Assembly (NCBI RefSeq): GCF_003287455.1
Contig: NZ_PRLC01000003.1
Location: 149,886 to 213,885, forward strand
Length of the DNA: 64,000 bases
Origin: Faecalibacterium hattorii
Lineage (GTDB): Bacteria; Bacillota; Clostridia; Oscillospirales; Ruminococcaceae
Direction of reading: 5' to 3'
Positions 44,664 to 52,021 of the stretch are shown piece by piece. A program made the position numbers and the translations under genes. The notes beneath the pieces were generated by a model. It did not search any database. It was not told where the DNA came from and was given only the letters and a program-made list of their open reading frames with translations. The first letter of the stretch is position 1. Each line of letters opens with the position of its first letter.

Positions 44664-45401
44664 TTATTCTTCGTTTAGCTGGACGATGGTATTATAAAAG
44701 ATTTTGTTTGGAATAACGACTTGAAGAACACCCTTTTTCAAAAGTGCTTCTATGCGTTTCATGACATACCAGTCACTTACCGGAGCAGAAATCGCTTTTA
44801 ATACGTCTGCGGTAAGTTCACCAACCGAAATAGGAATTCTCGATACTAAACTAATAATTCTCTGGTCGAAATAATCTATGTTAACGCTTTTAACATCGTT
44901 CGCATGCCAAATACGCATGGAGGTGTTTTCGTTTAATAGCTTTCCCCATCTTTTGGCATACTCAGTAATAGTTTCTTCCGTCAAATACTTTTGTGAGATC
45001 TTATCGGTTTTCCCTTCCATAAATTCTTTCAGACCTTCTCTGGATGCAAGCAAAATTCTATTTGTACCATACTTTGCTGCATAGTAACAAATATAATAAA
45101 TGCCGCACCAACAATCGGCAGAACTCCTGACCCAAACACGCAGTGGCTTATGATTTATCATATCACATTGAACCGCATTCGCTGTACCATGATATTTCGA
45201 CCACAGTTGTCTAGCTTCAATTTGGCTGTCAGGATAATATTCTGAAAGGCAATTCACGAATTGTTTGCAACGATATTCTGAATCGCAAGCATATTGAAGT
45301 TCTCCCATTGATAACATAAACGGAAACAACTTTACACTTTCGACGATGCCTAAAGCTGCTAACATATTGACATCACTGGGTTCAAAAACAATTTCATCCA
45401 T
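44664..45401 (-). CDS. DUF1835/DUF3658-like protein (last gene of agr-linked operon)
   Basis: 245 residues without signal peptide or membrane segment. The layout MDEIVFEPSDVNMLAALG ... FPFMLSMGELQYAC ... LRVWVRSSADCWCGIYYICYYAAK ... WGKLLNENTSMRIWHANDVKSVNIDYFDQRI fits the DUF1835 plus DUF3658 pair found in many Firmicutes, of unknown function. It is much more AT-rich than the flanking genes. It lies 12 bases from the preceding secreted-protein gene, so it belongs to the same operon. Confidence 0.6.
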   Translation of the reverse strand: MDEIVFEPSDVNMLAALGIVESVKLFPFMLSMGELQYACDSEYRCKQFVNCLSEYYPDSQIEARQLWSKYHGTANAVQCDMINHKPLRVWVRSSADCWCGIYYICYYAAKYGTNRILLASREGLKEFMEGKTDKISQKYLTEETITEYAKRWGKLLNENTSMRIWHANDVKSVNIDYFDQRIISLVSRIPISVGELTADVLKAISAPVSDWYVMKRIEALLKKGVLQVVIPNKIFYNTIVQLNEE

Positions 45402-45413
45402 AGCTGGTCAAAA

Positions 45414-45980
45414 TCATAATTTCGGGATGGTAACTTGTGTAGTTGCACTCCAATAGATTGGTTTGCTTGAGCCAACCACTCCAAAATAACACCCAACGCT
45501 GCAATCAAGATAAGTTCCAACATCATAGAAGTCATATGTATAGGTTGTATTATATATACTTTGTTCTGGAACTAGTGCTGTCGTTGAAAATGGGCAGCTT
45601 CGTTCGATGTTATCGGAATAGCTCGTGTAGTAATCCGTTCCTGAAACATTTTTTATTAAATCCGGGCCAATACCGACGGTAGTTCCACTCATATAAAAGC
45701 CCAATCCATTGGCCTTTGTATAAAGAACTCTCCATGTTCCATCAATATACGATACAACTCTTGAGCCGTCTGTATTAGAAACAGGAATGCGCATTGGAAC
45801 CTCGGCCAAAACATAAAATCCGAGATTCTCTTGTTCTTGCACAGAAAGATTGAGAAGTTCTTCTATCGAATAATCATCGATCTTTCTCTTATTTCCAGTT
45901 GCAAATGCTGGCTGAATGGTCAGGAGAAATAAAACCGTGACCAATAGAATGGAAATCAGCCGTTTGATTTTGTTAGTCAT
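45414..45980 (-). CDS. Secreted protein of unknown function (agr-linked operon)
   Basis: 188 residues with a clear signal peptide (KRLISILLVTVLFLLTIQPAFA, cut near residue 27). The mature part begins polar (NKRKIDDYSIEELLNLSVQEQENLGFYV) and then is rich in Tyr, Ser and Thr with two or three Cys (CPFSTT, DCSVGCYFG), suggesting a small beta-sheet protein. AGGAGG stands 9-10 bases before the ATG. No family is recognised. Location suggests control by the agr system. Confidence 0.7.
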   Translation of the reverse strand: MTNKIKRLISILLVTVLFLLTIQPAFATGNKRKIDDYSIEELLNLSVQEQENLGFYVLAEVPMRIPVSNTDGSRVVSYIDGTWRVLYTKANGLGFYMSGTTVGIGPDLIKNVSGTDYYTSYSDNIERSCPFSTTALVPEQSIYNTTYTYDFYDVGTYLDCSVGCYFGVVGSSKPIYWSATTQVTIPKL

Positions 45981-46183
45981 GGTATACTGCCTCCTAATTT
46001 ATTTTTTTTCTTCACTCAATACACTAAAGCTCCATTGGAATCACCTTCATTAAATTTTCCCCTTCAGGTGTATACTCCTCGGCAAATAAATGTGAACCAT
46101 ACAAATGCTGAAACTACTAGAATACTGCTGGAATAGAAAATATTGTGACCTTACACTGCTTTGGGTGATTACTTTGCTTTCCT

Positions 46184-46465
46184 TCATTGAATAGCTAGAA
46201 CAACAGCTACTATCAAGAACAAAGTTGAAAGCCCAAGCTGAACCCATGCAATTTTTTCGTTTTCGGCATTGTTACAGCCTTTGGAGGATACTGCCACTTG
46301 GATATAATGCACTGCTACGATTCCATATGAGAAAAACAAAGAAGCCCAAGCATAAGGTACTGCGCTTTTATCTGTCAATCGGACAAGATTACTAGTCCAT
46401 ACTGAAATGCAGCCCCAAAGGGCAAAAGGAGCAATAAGAAAAAAGTTGCTTTTGCCTTTTTTCAT
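46184..46465 (-). CDS. Small membrane protein (agr-linked operon)
   Basis: 93 residues with three hydrophobic segments (FFLIAPFALWGCISVWTS, WASLFFSYGIVAVHYIQVAV, VQLGLSTLFLIVAVVLAI). The N-terminus is basic. The start lies two bases after the preceding stop, so translation is coupled to the secreted TAT-type protein upstream. It could be an immunity or accessory protein for the exported product; this is a guess from position only. Confidence 0.6.
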   Translation of the reverse strand: MKKGKSNFFLIAPFALWGCISVWTSNLVRLTDKSAVPYAWASLFFSYGIVAVHYIQVAVSSKGCNNAENEKIAWVQLGLSTLFLIVAVVLAIQ

Positions 46466-46467
46466 TC

Positions 46468-47232
46468 TTAGCCTCCCACAGCTTGATGGTACGATTTTGT
46501 AGTATCCATAAGGTGTCCACCGGAATCATACGAATACAAAATATCATGATAGCAATGGGTATAGTAGCTATTATCATATGCGAAATGGACTTCATACAGC
46601 GATTGATTTATAACAACTTTCGATGGAGAAGTAGCTAGAACCACACTAACCAAAAAGGATCCAACCGTAACAGCAGTGCTTCCCGGCAAGTGCAACCCAG
46701 TAATTAAAAGGCTTGCTGCAGTTTCAACTCCACCAATCTCAATTTGCGCAATCGCCGTATTGTCAATTGTATAGCTGAGATTTGATACAAATATATGCTT
46801 ATACTGTGATCCTGTAACATCACTTCCAACAGTGGCTCCCCTTGTTTGAGGCATAGATTTTGAAGTTGCTAATTTCAAAAAGACATCATAGCTTTGATTG
46901 GTCAATTTGCTTTTTTTCGTTTTTTGGGCTTTCGTATAGACAAGTTCACCTGTACCATCTTCTTTAACGCTCCGGTTCAAGGTAACATTTTGTCCATCAA
47001 TATCAGTAAAGCGAGTTACTTCAATGATCGTATTTTTATCTATTTTGTAGGACACTTGCACAGTTCTTGCAACAGTAGCCACCAAATTTTCACGGTCGCT
47101 TTTAGAAATAATTTTTGTTTTACTGATTGCACTGTCTGCAAAAGCCGTTGTCATTGGCAAATTTTGTAAAGCGGCTACTGTTATGCCTAAACATAAAGTT
47201 TTCAAGAATTCTCTTCGAGATACATCTTTCAT
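46468..47232 (-). CDS. Exported protein with twin-arginine-like signal (agr-linked operon)
   Basis: 254 residues. MKDVSRREFLKTLCLGITVAALQNLPMTTAFA has the SRREFL motif of Tat signal peptides, with a cut after AFA. The mature part is mostly beta-strand by composition (TIIEVTRFTDIDGQNVTLNRSV) with a central hydrophobic stretch of about 45 residues (IEIGGVETAASLLITGLHLPGS...VGSFLVSVVLATSP) that may insert in a membrane. The C-terminus is rich in Tyr and His. It follows agrD directly and is the first large product of the agrD transcript. No family is recognised. Confidence 0.7.
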   Translation of the reverse strand: MKDVSRREFLKTLCLGITVAALQNLPMTTAFADSAISKTKIISKSDRENLVATVARTVQVSYKIDKNTIIEVTRFTDIDGQNVTLNRSVKEDGTGELVYTKAQKTKKSKLTNQSYDVFLKLATSKSMPQTRGATVGSDVTGSQYKHIFVSNLSYTIDNTAIAQIEIGGVETAASLLITGLHLPGSTAVTVGSFLVSVVLATSPSKVVINQSLYEVHFAYDNSYYTHCYHDILYSYDSGGHLMDTTKSYHQAVGG

Positions 47233-47279
47233 ATTCTATCACCTCACATCGTTTTTGATATAATGTCTATCATATGAGT

Positions 47280-47426
47280 TTAGTTGCGATCAAGCGATTC
47301 AGGGACATCCGGCTGATACGCTGTAAAGCAGCAGGTGCTATTCACACTTAAGACTGCAATCGCCATTGCAAAAGCACATGTAATTTTACTCAGGAAAAAA
47401 ATCAGTTTTTGTGAATTCTGTTTCAT
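47280..47426 (-). CDS. agrD: AgrD-like cyclic autoinducer precursor
   Basis: 48 residues. The amphipathic leader KLIFFLSKITCAFAMAIAVL is followed by SVNSTCCFTAY and the conserved C-terminal recognition part QPDVPESL. This is the usual AgrD layout: membrane leader, peptide with the ring cysteine, then Q-P-x-x-P-x-x-L. AgrB would cut after Tyr37, and a thiolactone between Cys33 and Tyr37 would give a five-residue ring CFTAY with an NSTC-type tail. Cys32 is an alternative ring residue. GGAGGACAAT precedes the ATG. It is 13 bases after the secreted-protein gene and shares an operon with agrB. Confidence 0.85.
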   Translation of the reverse strand: MKQNSQKLIFFLSKITCAFAMAIAVLSVNSTCCFTAYQPDVPESLDRN

Positions 47427-47439
47427 ATTGTCCTCCACA

Positions 47440-47970
47440 TTACATAGAATACGTTACATCGACTTCATTGTTTGTTCCGCGAGGAGTTCCCTTCAGCCAG
47501 CAAGTATGAGAAGCAATACCATTATAAGCGTTACTGGTAAAGGTGAGTTTTGCCGAACTGGAGTTATACGTCAAACTTGCATCACTATATGTGGAACCCA
47601 AAGTTGTAATCGAATAGTCCCATGCATTTGTGACTTTGTTATTCGTCACTGTCATATAAAAATATGCATGAATCACCACTCCCTTATACGAAACCTTCCA
47701 AGAATTCGACGATTTCGCTACACGAGAAATTGAATTGTCCACTGACTCGATAGTAATAGTTGCTGGATCACCATTACTGTCAACTACCGCAATTGCGAGC
47801 TTCTCGTTTGCCTTCAGTTGATCGAGATTGCTAAAAGTAACAACATTGTTCTTAACGGTAGCTTTCGGTGAATTCGATTCAGCGAAGGCAGACTGAACGC
47901 CAAACGACATTACAACCGCAATAAAAAGCAGACTCGCCGTAAGTTTTTTGATGAATTTTCTTGTACTCAT
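47440..47970 (-). CDS. Secreted protein resembling DUF5626 (agr-linked operon)
   Basis: 176 residues with signal peptide (KKLTASLLFIAVVMSFGVQSAFA). The mature part contains SRVAKSSNSWKVSYKG, VTNNKVTNAWDYSITTLGS and a C-terminal beta-rich part, a pattern I associate with DUF5626 proteins, which are small and secreted in Firmicutes and have no known role. The start at ATG 47970 is preferred over the GTG at 47976; AAGGAAAGGAAA lies upstream. It sits between the small membrane gene and agrD. Confidence 0.65.
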   Translation of the reverse strand: MSTRKFIKKLTASLLFIAVVMSFGVQSAFAESNSPKATVKNNVVTFSNLDQLKANEKLAIAVVDSNGDPATITIESVDNSISRVAKSSNSWKVSYKGVVIHAYFYMTVTNNKVTNAWDYSITTLGSTYSDASLTYNSSSAKLTFTSNAYNGIASHTCWLKGTPRGTNNEVDVTYSM

Positions 47971-47988
47971 GATCACATTTTCCTTTCC

Positions 47989-48159
47989 TTATTTTGATTT
48001 GATTGCTTTTACGACTAAATAAATGACCAGTATGCCGATGCAGAGCGAAATAATTGTCAATGCCTCTGCCGTTGCATTAAGGCAAGCACCAATAAAATAA
48101 ACCAATACCAAAAATGCAACAAAAGCGATAAGAAGCAGCACCCATTTGTTTTTTTTCAT
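47989..48159 (-). CDS. Small two-helix membrane protein after agrB
   Basis: 56 residues. MKKNKWVLLLIAFVAFLVLV and ALTIISLCIGILVIYLVV form two membrane helices, with a short loop and a basic C-terminus (KAIKSK). A strong ribosome site (AGGGAGGTGATAAC) lies before the ATG, and only 12 bases separate it from agrB. No family is recognised. Confidence 0.7.
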   Translation of the reverse strand: MKKNKWVLLLIAFVAFLVLVYFIGACLNATAEALTIISLCIGILVIYLVVKAIKSK

Positions 48160-48171
48160 GTTATCACCTCC

Positions 48172-48759
48172 CTATCTACAAAAGTTGGCATTAAATTTTT
48201 GTTGAACCAAAGGAATTGTTGAGAATACAATCAATACCCATTTGGAGAGATAGTAGCAAACTACATGACGTGTATACGGAAGCACATTAAAAATGGCAAG
48301 CAGGAAATCTATTGACGAAAGAACAGATGCGACCATCTTGTAACTTGACCGCTTCTTTTCACTTAAAGGCTTATTCTTTGCTTCGATAGGTGAGAGAAAG
48401 ATAGAGATGCCCAAAAGAGCTACTGTTGTCAGGATACGGAAAAGGTGATTTGCTGCGATTGCCTTACTTAGCAAAATGCAGATAAGTGCCAGTCCGGAGA
48501 ATGCCAAATAGCATCTGGTGTGCGATGTTGCATGGTATCCGCCAATGTAGATTCGCTGTGGGATAAACCCAATCAAAAATGAAAGTGCGTACCGCACATC
48601 ACCACACACAACAGCGATTAAAACAACAAGCAGAACGCTCACAACAGATGATATGAGCAACTCGTACCCATAGACATACGCATCCGCCTTTGCTTCATCT
48701 ATCACTTTTTGCTCGCAGAAAAGACGGACTGATTTTTGAGACAGCGTGCGTTCCCACAT
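48172..48759 (-). CDS. agrB: AgrB-like peptide-processing membrane protease
   Basis: 195 residues with about five to six membrane helices. RIYIGGYHATSHTRCYLAF carries the His and Cys of the AgrB catalytic pair in the usual G-G-x-H-A-x(6)-C spacing. SPIEAKNKPLSEKKRSSYK matches the conserved P-x-x-x-x-N-x-P loop. AgrB trims and cyclises AgrD and helps export the pheromone. First gene of an eight-gene minus operon; the LytTR-type repeat lies directly upstream. Confidence 0.9.
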   Translation of the reverse strand: MWERTLSQKSVRLFCEQKVIDEAKADAYVYGYELLISSVVSVLLVVLIAVVCGDVRYALSFLIGFIPQRIYIGGYHATSHTRCYLAFSGLALICILLSKAIAANHLFRILTTVALLGISIFLSPIEAKNKPLSEKKRSSYKMVASVLSSIDFLLAIFNVLPYTRHVVCYYLSKWVLIVFSTIPLVQQKFNANFCR

Positions 48760-48800
48760 TGCAGTTGCGCCACCTTATCTTCTGATTTTTGCTTCACTGT

Positions 48801-48904
48801 ATCATAAATTTCAGCAAAATCAAGAGGTTTGGCAAAACTGGTCGTTCTGGTGACAAAAGTGGTAGGTCAGGCTACTTGTAAGGAGCCTTTGCACAGTCTA
48901 TAAT
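48801..48904. promoter_or_regulatory. Divergent agr promoter region with LytTR-type direct repeats
   Basis: CAAAACTGGT (48833-48842) and CAAAAGTGGT (48854-48863) are direct repeats with one mismatch, 21 bp apart (two turns). On the minus strand they read ACCACTTTTG and ACCAGTTTTG, similar to AgrA boxes. A minus -10 TATGAT (48806-48801) without a good -35 suits an activated agrB promoter. For agrA, TTGTAA (48876-48881), 17 bp, TATAAT (48899-48904) is a good promoter on the plus strand. Confidence 0.65.
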
Positions 48905-48938
48905 AGTAGCAGGACATTATTTTGTGGAGGTTGTCGAA

Positions 48939-49637
48939 ATGCTGAAGTACCACGTTGCAGTCTGCGATGATGAGAAATCAGACCTTGATGGCATTGTTCA
49001 AAGCGTCCAGCAGTACGATGTGCAAGGCTGCTTTGACATTGAAACTTACATGGATGGAAACGAACTTCTGAGCGAATTGCAAATGCAGAAGAAATCCTTT
49101 GATCTGCTTCTTCTCGATATCGAGATGCCATCCAACGGTTTTCAGCTGGCGCAGTCTTTGATTCAGATGGAGAAGCATCCTTTGGTGGTATTTGTCACGA
49201 AGCGGCATGAGTACGCTGTGCAGGGATATGGCATTGCATTCCGCTACCTTGTCAAACCTTTGGATCAGACGCTGTTCGCTGCGGCAATGGATGCCGTCCT
49301 TCAGGAACTGAACTCCAAACATTTCACGATCGAATACGATGGTGTTACCATGTCCTTGGAAACATCGGACATTTACTTTCTGGAAAGCCACGGACATAAA
49401 GTTCTGATTCACTGCAAGGAGCAAGACCTTACATTGCGAATGAGCATTCCTGAAGCCTTGGAGCAGCTTCCCAAACGGTGCTTTGTGTCACCACACAAAA
49501 GTTATCTCGTCAACATGGAACACATTGTTTACGCTACGGGAACCGCTGTTTTTCTTTCCAGCGGACATCAGCTGCCGATCAGCAGGAGGAAGCGTCAGGA
49601 GTTCAATCAGATCTTCAACGCTTATTTGGGAAGATGA
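48939..49637 (+). CDS. agrA: AgrA-like LytTR response regulator
   Basis: 232 residues. The receiver domain has VAVCDDEKSD (acid pocket), LLLLDIEMPSNGF (phospho-Asp), FVTKRHEYAVQGYGIAFRYLVKPLD. The LytTR DNA-binding domain (about 135-232) has TSDIYFLESHGHKVLIHC and CFVSPHKSYLVNMEHI. It would bind the 21-bp-spaced repeats upstream. The start at ATG 48939 follows GGAGG; a GTG at 48924 overlaps that site. Its stop overlaps the agrC start (AATGATG). Confidence 0.9.
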   Translation: MLKYHVAVCDDEKSDLDGIVQSVQQYDVQGCFDIETYMDGNELLSELQMQKKSFDLLLLDIEMPSNGFQLAQSLIQMEKHPLVVFVTKRHEYAVQGYGIAFRYLVKPLDQTLFAAAMDAVLQELNSKHFTIEYDGVTMSLETSDIYFLESHGHKVLIHCKEQDLTLRMSIPEALEQLPKRCFVSPHKSYLVNMEHIVYATGTAVFLSSGHQLPISRRKRQEFNQIFNAYLGR

Positions 49638-50902
49638 TGCTTTATTATTTCGTTGAGTTTGCAGGGAGCTTTGCCAACATTGCCCTGTTGCTGCTTTTTA
49701 TCGGTCGGCTGTTTCCAAAAAAGGAGCCCGTCTCAAGGTGGTTCTATGCCTATGTTGCACTCTTGATTGCTGGGCAGTGTGCTTTGAGTTTATTCCCGGA
49801 TTGGGTGACGCAGCGCACGATCTATCTTTTAGTTGGCGGATTTTTCCTTGCATTGCTGTTCTATGAGGTTCGACCGTGGCAGGCGGTTTTTGCAAGCGGA
49901 GCTTTCTTCACACTGATTGCTTTGGTGGAAGTGCTTGCAATGCTTCTGATTGGGCTGCGTATCCCGGATACCGACATTCTAATGCAGGCTGGGGCAGCAC
50001 GGTTGGTCTATGTTGTTTTTTCAAACCTGATTCAAATTCCACTCGTAGTCCTGATCTCACATTTTTTCAGCCGAAAAGGAAATGCTCTGCGTATCCTATG
50101 GCTGCTGCCGATCATTGCGATTCAAATCGCAAGTATTGCTGTCTGTTATGTGGCACAGTATCATGCTGCGGATGAGTATTTCCCGGATTATATGGTCGGT
50201 CTTATGGCGGTGCTTCTCCTTATAAACATCCTGATCGTGTTCTATGTGGAAGCTCTCCGGGAAAATGAGCTAGAAAAATTCAAAGTCAAGTTCAATGAGC
50301 AGCAGTACAACCTTCAAATGGAATACTACCAGCAGCTCAAAGAACGTCAGGAAGAAGTCCGTTCTCTACAGCATGATGTGAAGAAATACATTCTGGCGAT
50401 GCAGGCAGTTGCAGAACACGGTGATACCGAAGAACTTCACAAGATCGCACAGGCCGCCACGAATGTTTTCGAGCGTTCCACAAATATTTCTGCTGTCGGA
50501 AATCCTGTTGTTGATGCTCTTTTGAATTATTACTTACGAATTGCGGAAAGGAATAACATCAACGTCAAACTGGATGTGACGATTCCTGAAGTCCTGACGA
50601 TCTCATCGTTGTCTTTGAGCATCATTATCGGAAACACATTTGACAATGCCATCGAAGCCTGTTGCGACCTGCCAGCGGAACAGAGAATCATTCATCTACA
50701 GCTGCGCAAGCAGTATCGAAGCCTCTTCTATCGGCTGGAAAACCCATACAGTGATACTTCTCGCGGAATCCGCATCGGAGAGTATCACGGTTACGGACTA
50801 AAAAATATAAATCGTATCGTTCAGGAGAACCATGGTGACTTCTATACGAAAAAGAAAGACGGTGTGTTTACCGTCCAAGTCCGCCTGAACTGCGAAAATT
50901 AA
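49634..50902 (+). CDS. agrC: AgrC-like sensor histidine kinase
   Basis: 422 residues. Six or seven membrane helices occupy about residues 1-205 (pheromone sensor). A coiled coil follows, then the dimerisation segment EEVRSLQHDVKKYILAMQ with the phosphorylated His, and a GHKL ATPase domain with IIGNTFDNAIEACCDLP (N box) and GYGLKNINRIVQENHG (G box). This is the HPK10 group typical of peptide quorum sensing. The start at 49634 overlaps the agrA stop. The gene ends the plus operon with no clear terminator. Confidence 0.9.
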   Translation: MMLYYFVEFAGSFANIALLLLFIGRLFPKKEPVSRWFYAYVALLIAGQCALSLFPDWVTQRTIYLLVGGFFLALLFYEVRPWQAVFASGAFFTLIALVEVLAMLLIGLRIPDTDILMQAGAARLVYVVFSNLIQIPLVVLISHFFSRKGNALRILWLLPIIAIQIASIAVCYVAQYHAADEYFPDYMVGLMAVLLLINILIVFYVEALRENELEKFKVKFNEQQYNLQMEYYQQLKERQEEVRSLQHDVKKYILAMQAVAEHGDTEELHKIAQAATNVFERSTNISAVGNPVVDALLNYYLRIAERNNINVKLDVTIPEVLTISSLSLSIIIGNTFDNAIEACCDLPAEQRIIHLQLRKQYRSLFYRLENPYSDTSRGIRIGEYHGYGLKNINRIVQENHGDFYTKKKDGVFTVQVRLNCEN

Positions 50903-51586
50903 AACATTCTCCTAAAACATTGCTTTGCTTTTGCTTGTACTTTGTGTGTTTCATTCATCTGATGTATTCATTATCCTGAAGTGTTGACACACATCAATAC
51001 TTATGTTATCATTCCCAACAAATCCACAGCGATTTCTGTAAAGAAACGATTCTGTGCGGTTTTATTTCCTGCGAAGATTTACCGCCCCGCAACACACCCG
51101 ATCATTTTGCCGTCTGTTTCACCCGACAAAATCCTTCGCCTGTACTGCGTGGGCGGTATTTTCTTTTTGGGGAAGCCGTACCTTGAGAATTTCATGAGCC
51201 GTCCGAGCGTGATACCGGCTTTTCGGCCAACGCCGCTGCAAAACAGGGGCAGGAACTTCGTTCGGAGCAAACGGCGATCAACATACACGAGCAGCGGAAC
51301 TCTCTACTTATTTTTGCGTCTTAACAATTCGGAAACAACTTTCGGAAATGCGTTTTGAGCGCAGCGGTGGAGAGCAAGAACCGTCCCGTGGCCACAAATT
51401 TTCAATTCTTGAAAATGTTGTGCTCCACCGGGACTTCACATCTGCAACTCTTGCGAGTTTTGATGTGATCTTGTTGGGGCGTACCTGCCCCAAACCCTGC
51501 TCATATTCGCACCTTGCGGTGCGAAAGAACGGCGTGTCGTGCTTACATAGCTCCACCGAGGAGCTAGCGAAACGACAGGAGGTTCA
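50903..51586. other. Noncoding oriT-like region of mobilization module 1
   Basis: 684 bases, no convincing gene. Blocks shared with the region before the second MobC gene are: an 80-base structure (51080-51158, TACCGCCC...GGGCGGTA then T-run); TGGCCACAAATTTTCAAT-CTTGAAAA (51389-51415); hairpin TTGGGGC/GCCCCAA (51474-51493); hairpin TTCGCACC/GGTGCGAA (51506-51525) followed by GGCGTGTCG. Position before MobC and relaxase and the hairpin-plus-conserved-tail layout fit an origin of transfer. Confidence 0.6.
51080..51170 (+). ncRNA. Conserved structured element or terminator, copy 1
   Basis: The outer stem TACCGCCC (51080-51087) pairs with GGGCGGTA (51151-51158). CGCA/TGCG and ATTTTG/CAAAAT pair inside. 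A T-rich tail TTTTCTTTTT follows. The same fold with different loop sequence is found at 61733-61822. Confidence 0.5.
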
Positions 51587-52021
51587 ATGAACAAAACGAA
51601 TGTCAAAACGAAACCCAGCACGACCCACCGCCACGACACGCCGAACAACAAAACGCACATCATCAAGTTCCGTGTGACGGAAACTGAAAAGATGGAACTC
51701 CAATGCACAGCAAAACTCCTTCATCTCTCCCTGTCCACCCTCATCCGCCGTGCGCTGCACAATGCGAAGATCGAGCGCACCGTTGTCGTTGCCGGCGGCG
51801 GAGAAGAAACCCTGACTGCCGTTTCCACTCTGCTTGCCCAGTGCAGCAGGGTGGGCGGCAACCTGAACCAACTCGCACGACACTTCAACTCCGGCGGAGC
51901 AGACACCGAACAGCTCCGGGCGAAACTTCTGGACGAACTTGCAGACCTGACTGCCTTCCGGCTCAACGCCGAGAAAGTTCTGGGTAAACTGTATGGCAAC
52001 GCTGAAGCATATCGCCTCTAA
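51587..52021 (+). CDS. MobC-like relaxosome accessory protein (module 1)
   Basis: 144 residues. A basic N-terminus and ribbon-helix-helix-like THIIKFRVTETEKMELQCTAKLLHLSLSTLIRRALHN are followed by the MobC motif VGGNLNQLARHFNSGG. MobC proteins help open oriT and guide the relaxase. About 65% of residues agree with the second copy at 62383 by eye. AGGAGG precedes the ATG. It overlaps the relaxase start by 29 bases. Confidence 0.85.
   Translation: MNKTNVKTKPSTTHRHDTPNNKTHIIKFRVTETEKMELQCTAKLLHLSLSTLIRRALHNAKIERTVVVAGGGEETLTAVSTLLAQCSRVGGNLNQLARHFNSGGADTEQLRAKLLDELADLTAFRLNAEKVLGKLYGNAEAYRL

Noticed and set aside
46050..46247. 65-codon minus frame downstream of the small membrane gene
   Set aside because: It overlaps the end of the membrane-protein gene in another frame and has no ribosome site or family features.
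50981..51358. 125-codon frame before mobilization module 1
   Set aside because: It lies over the conserved noncoding blocks, lacks a ribosome site and has no equivalent in module 2.
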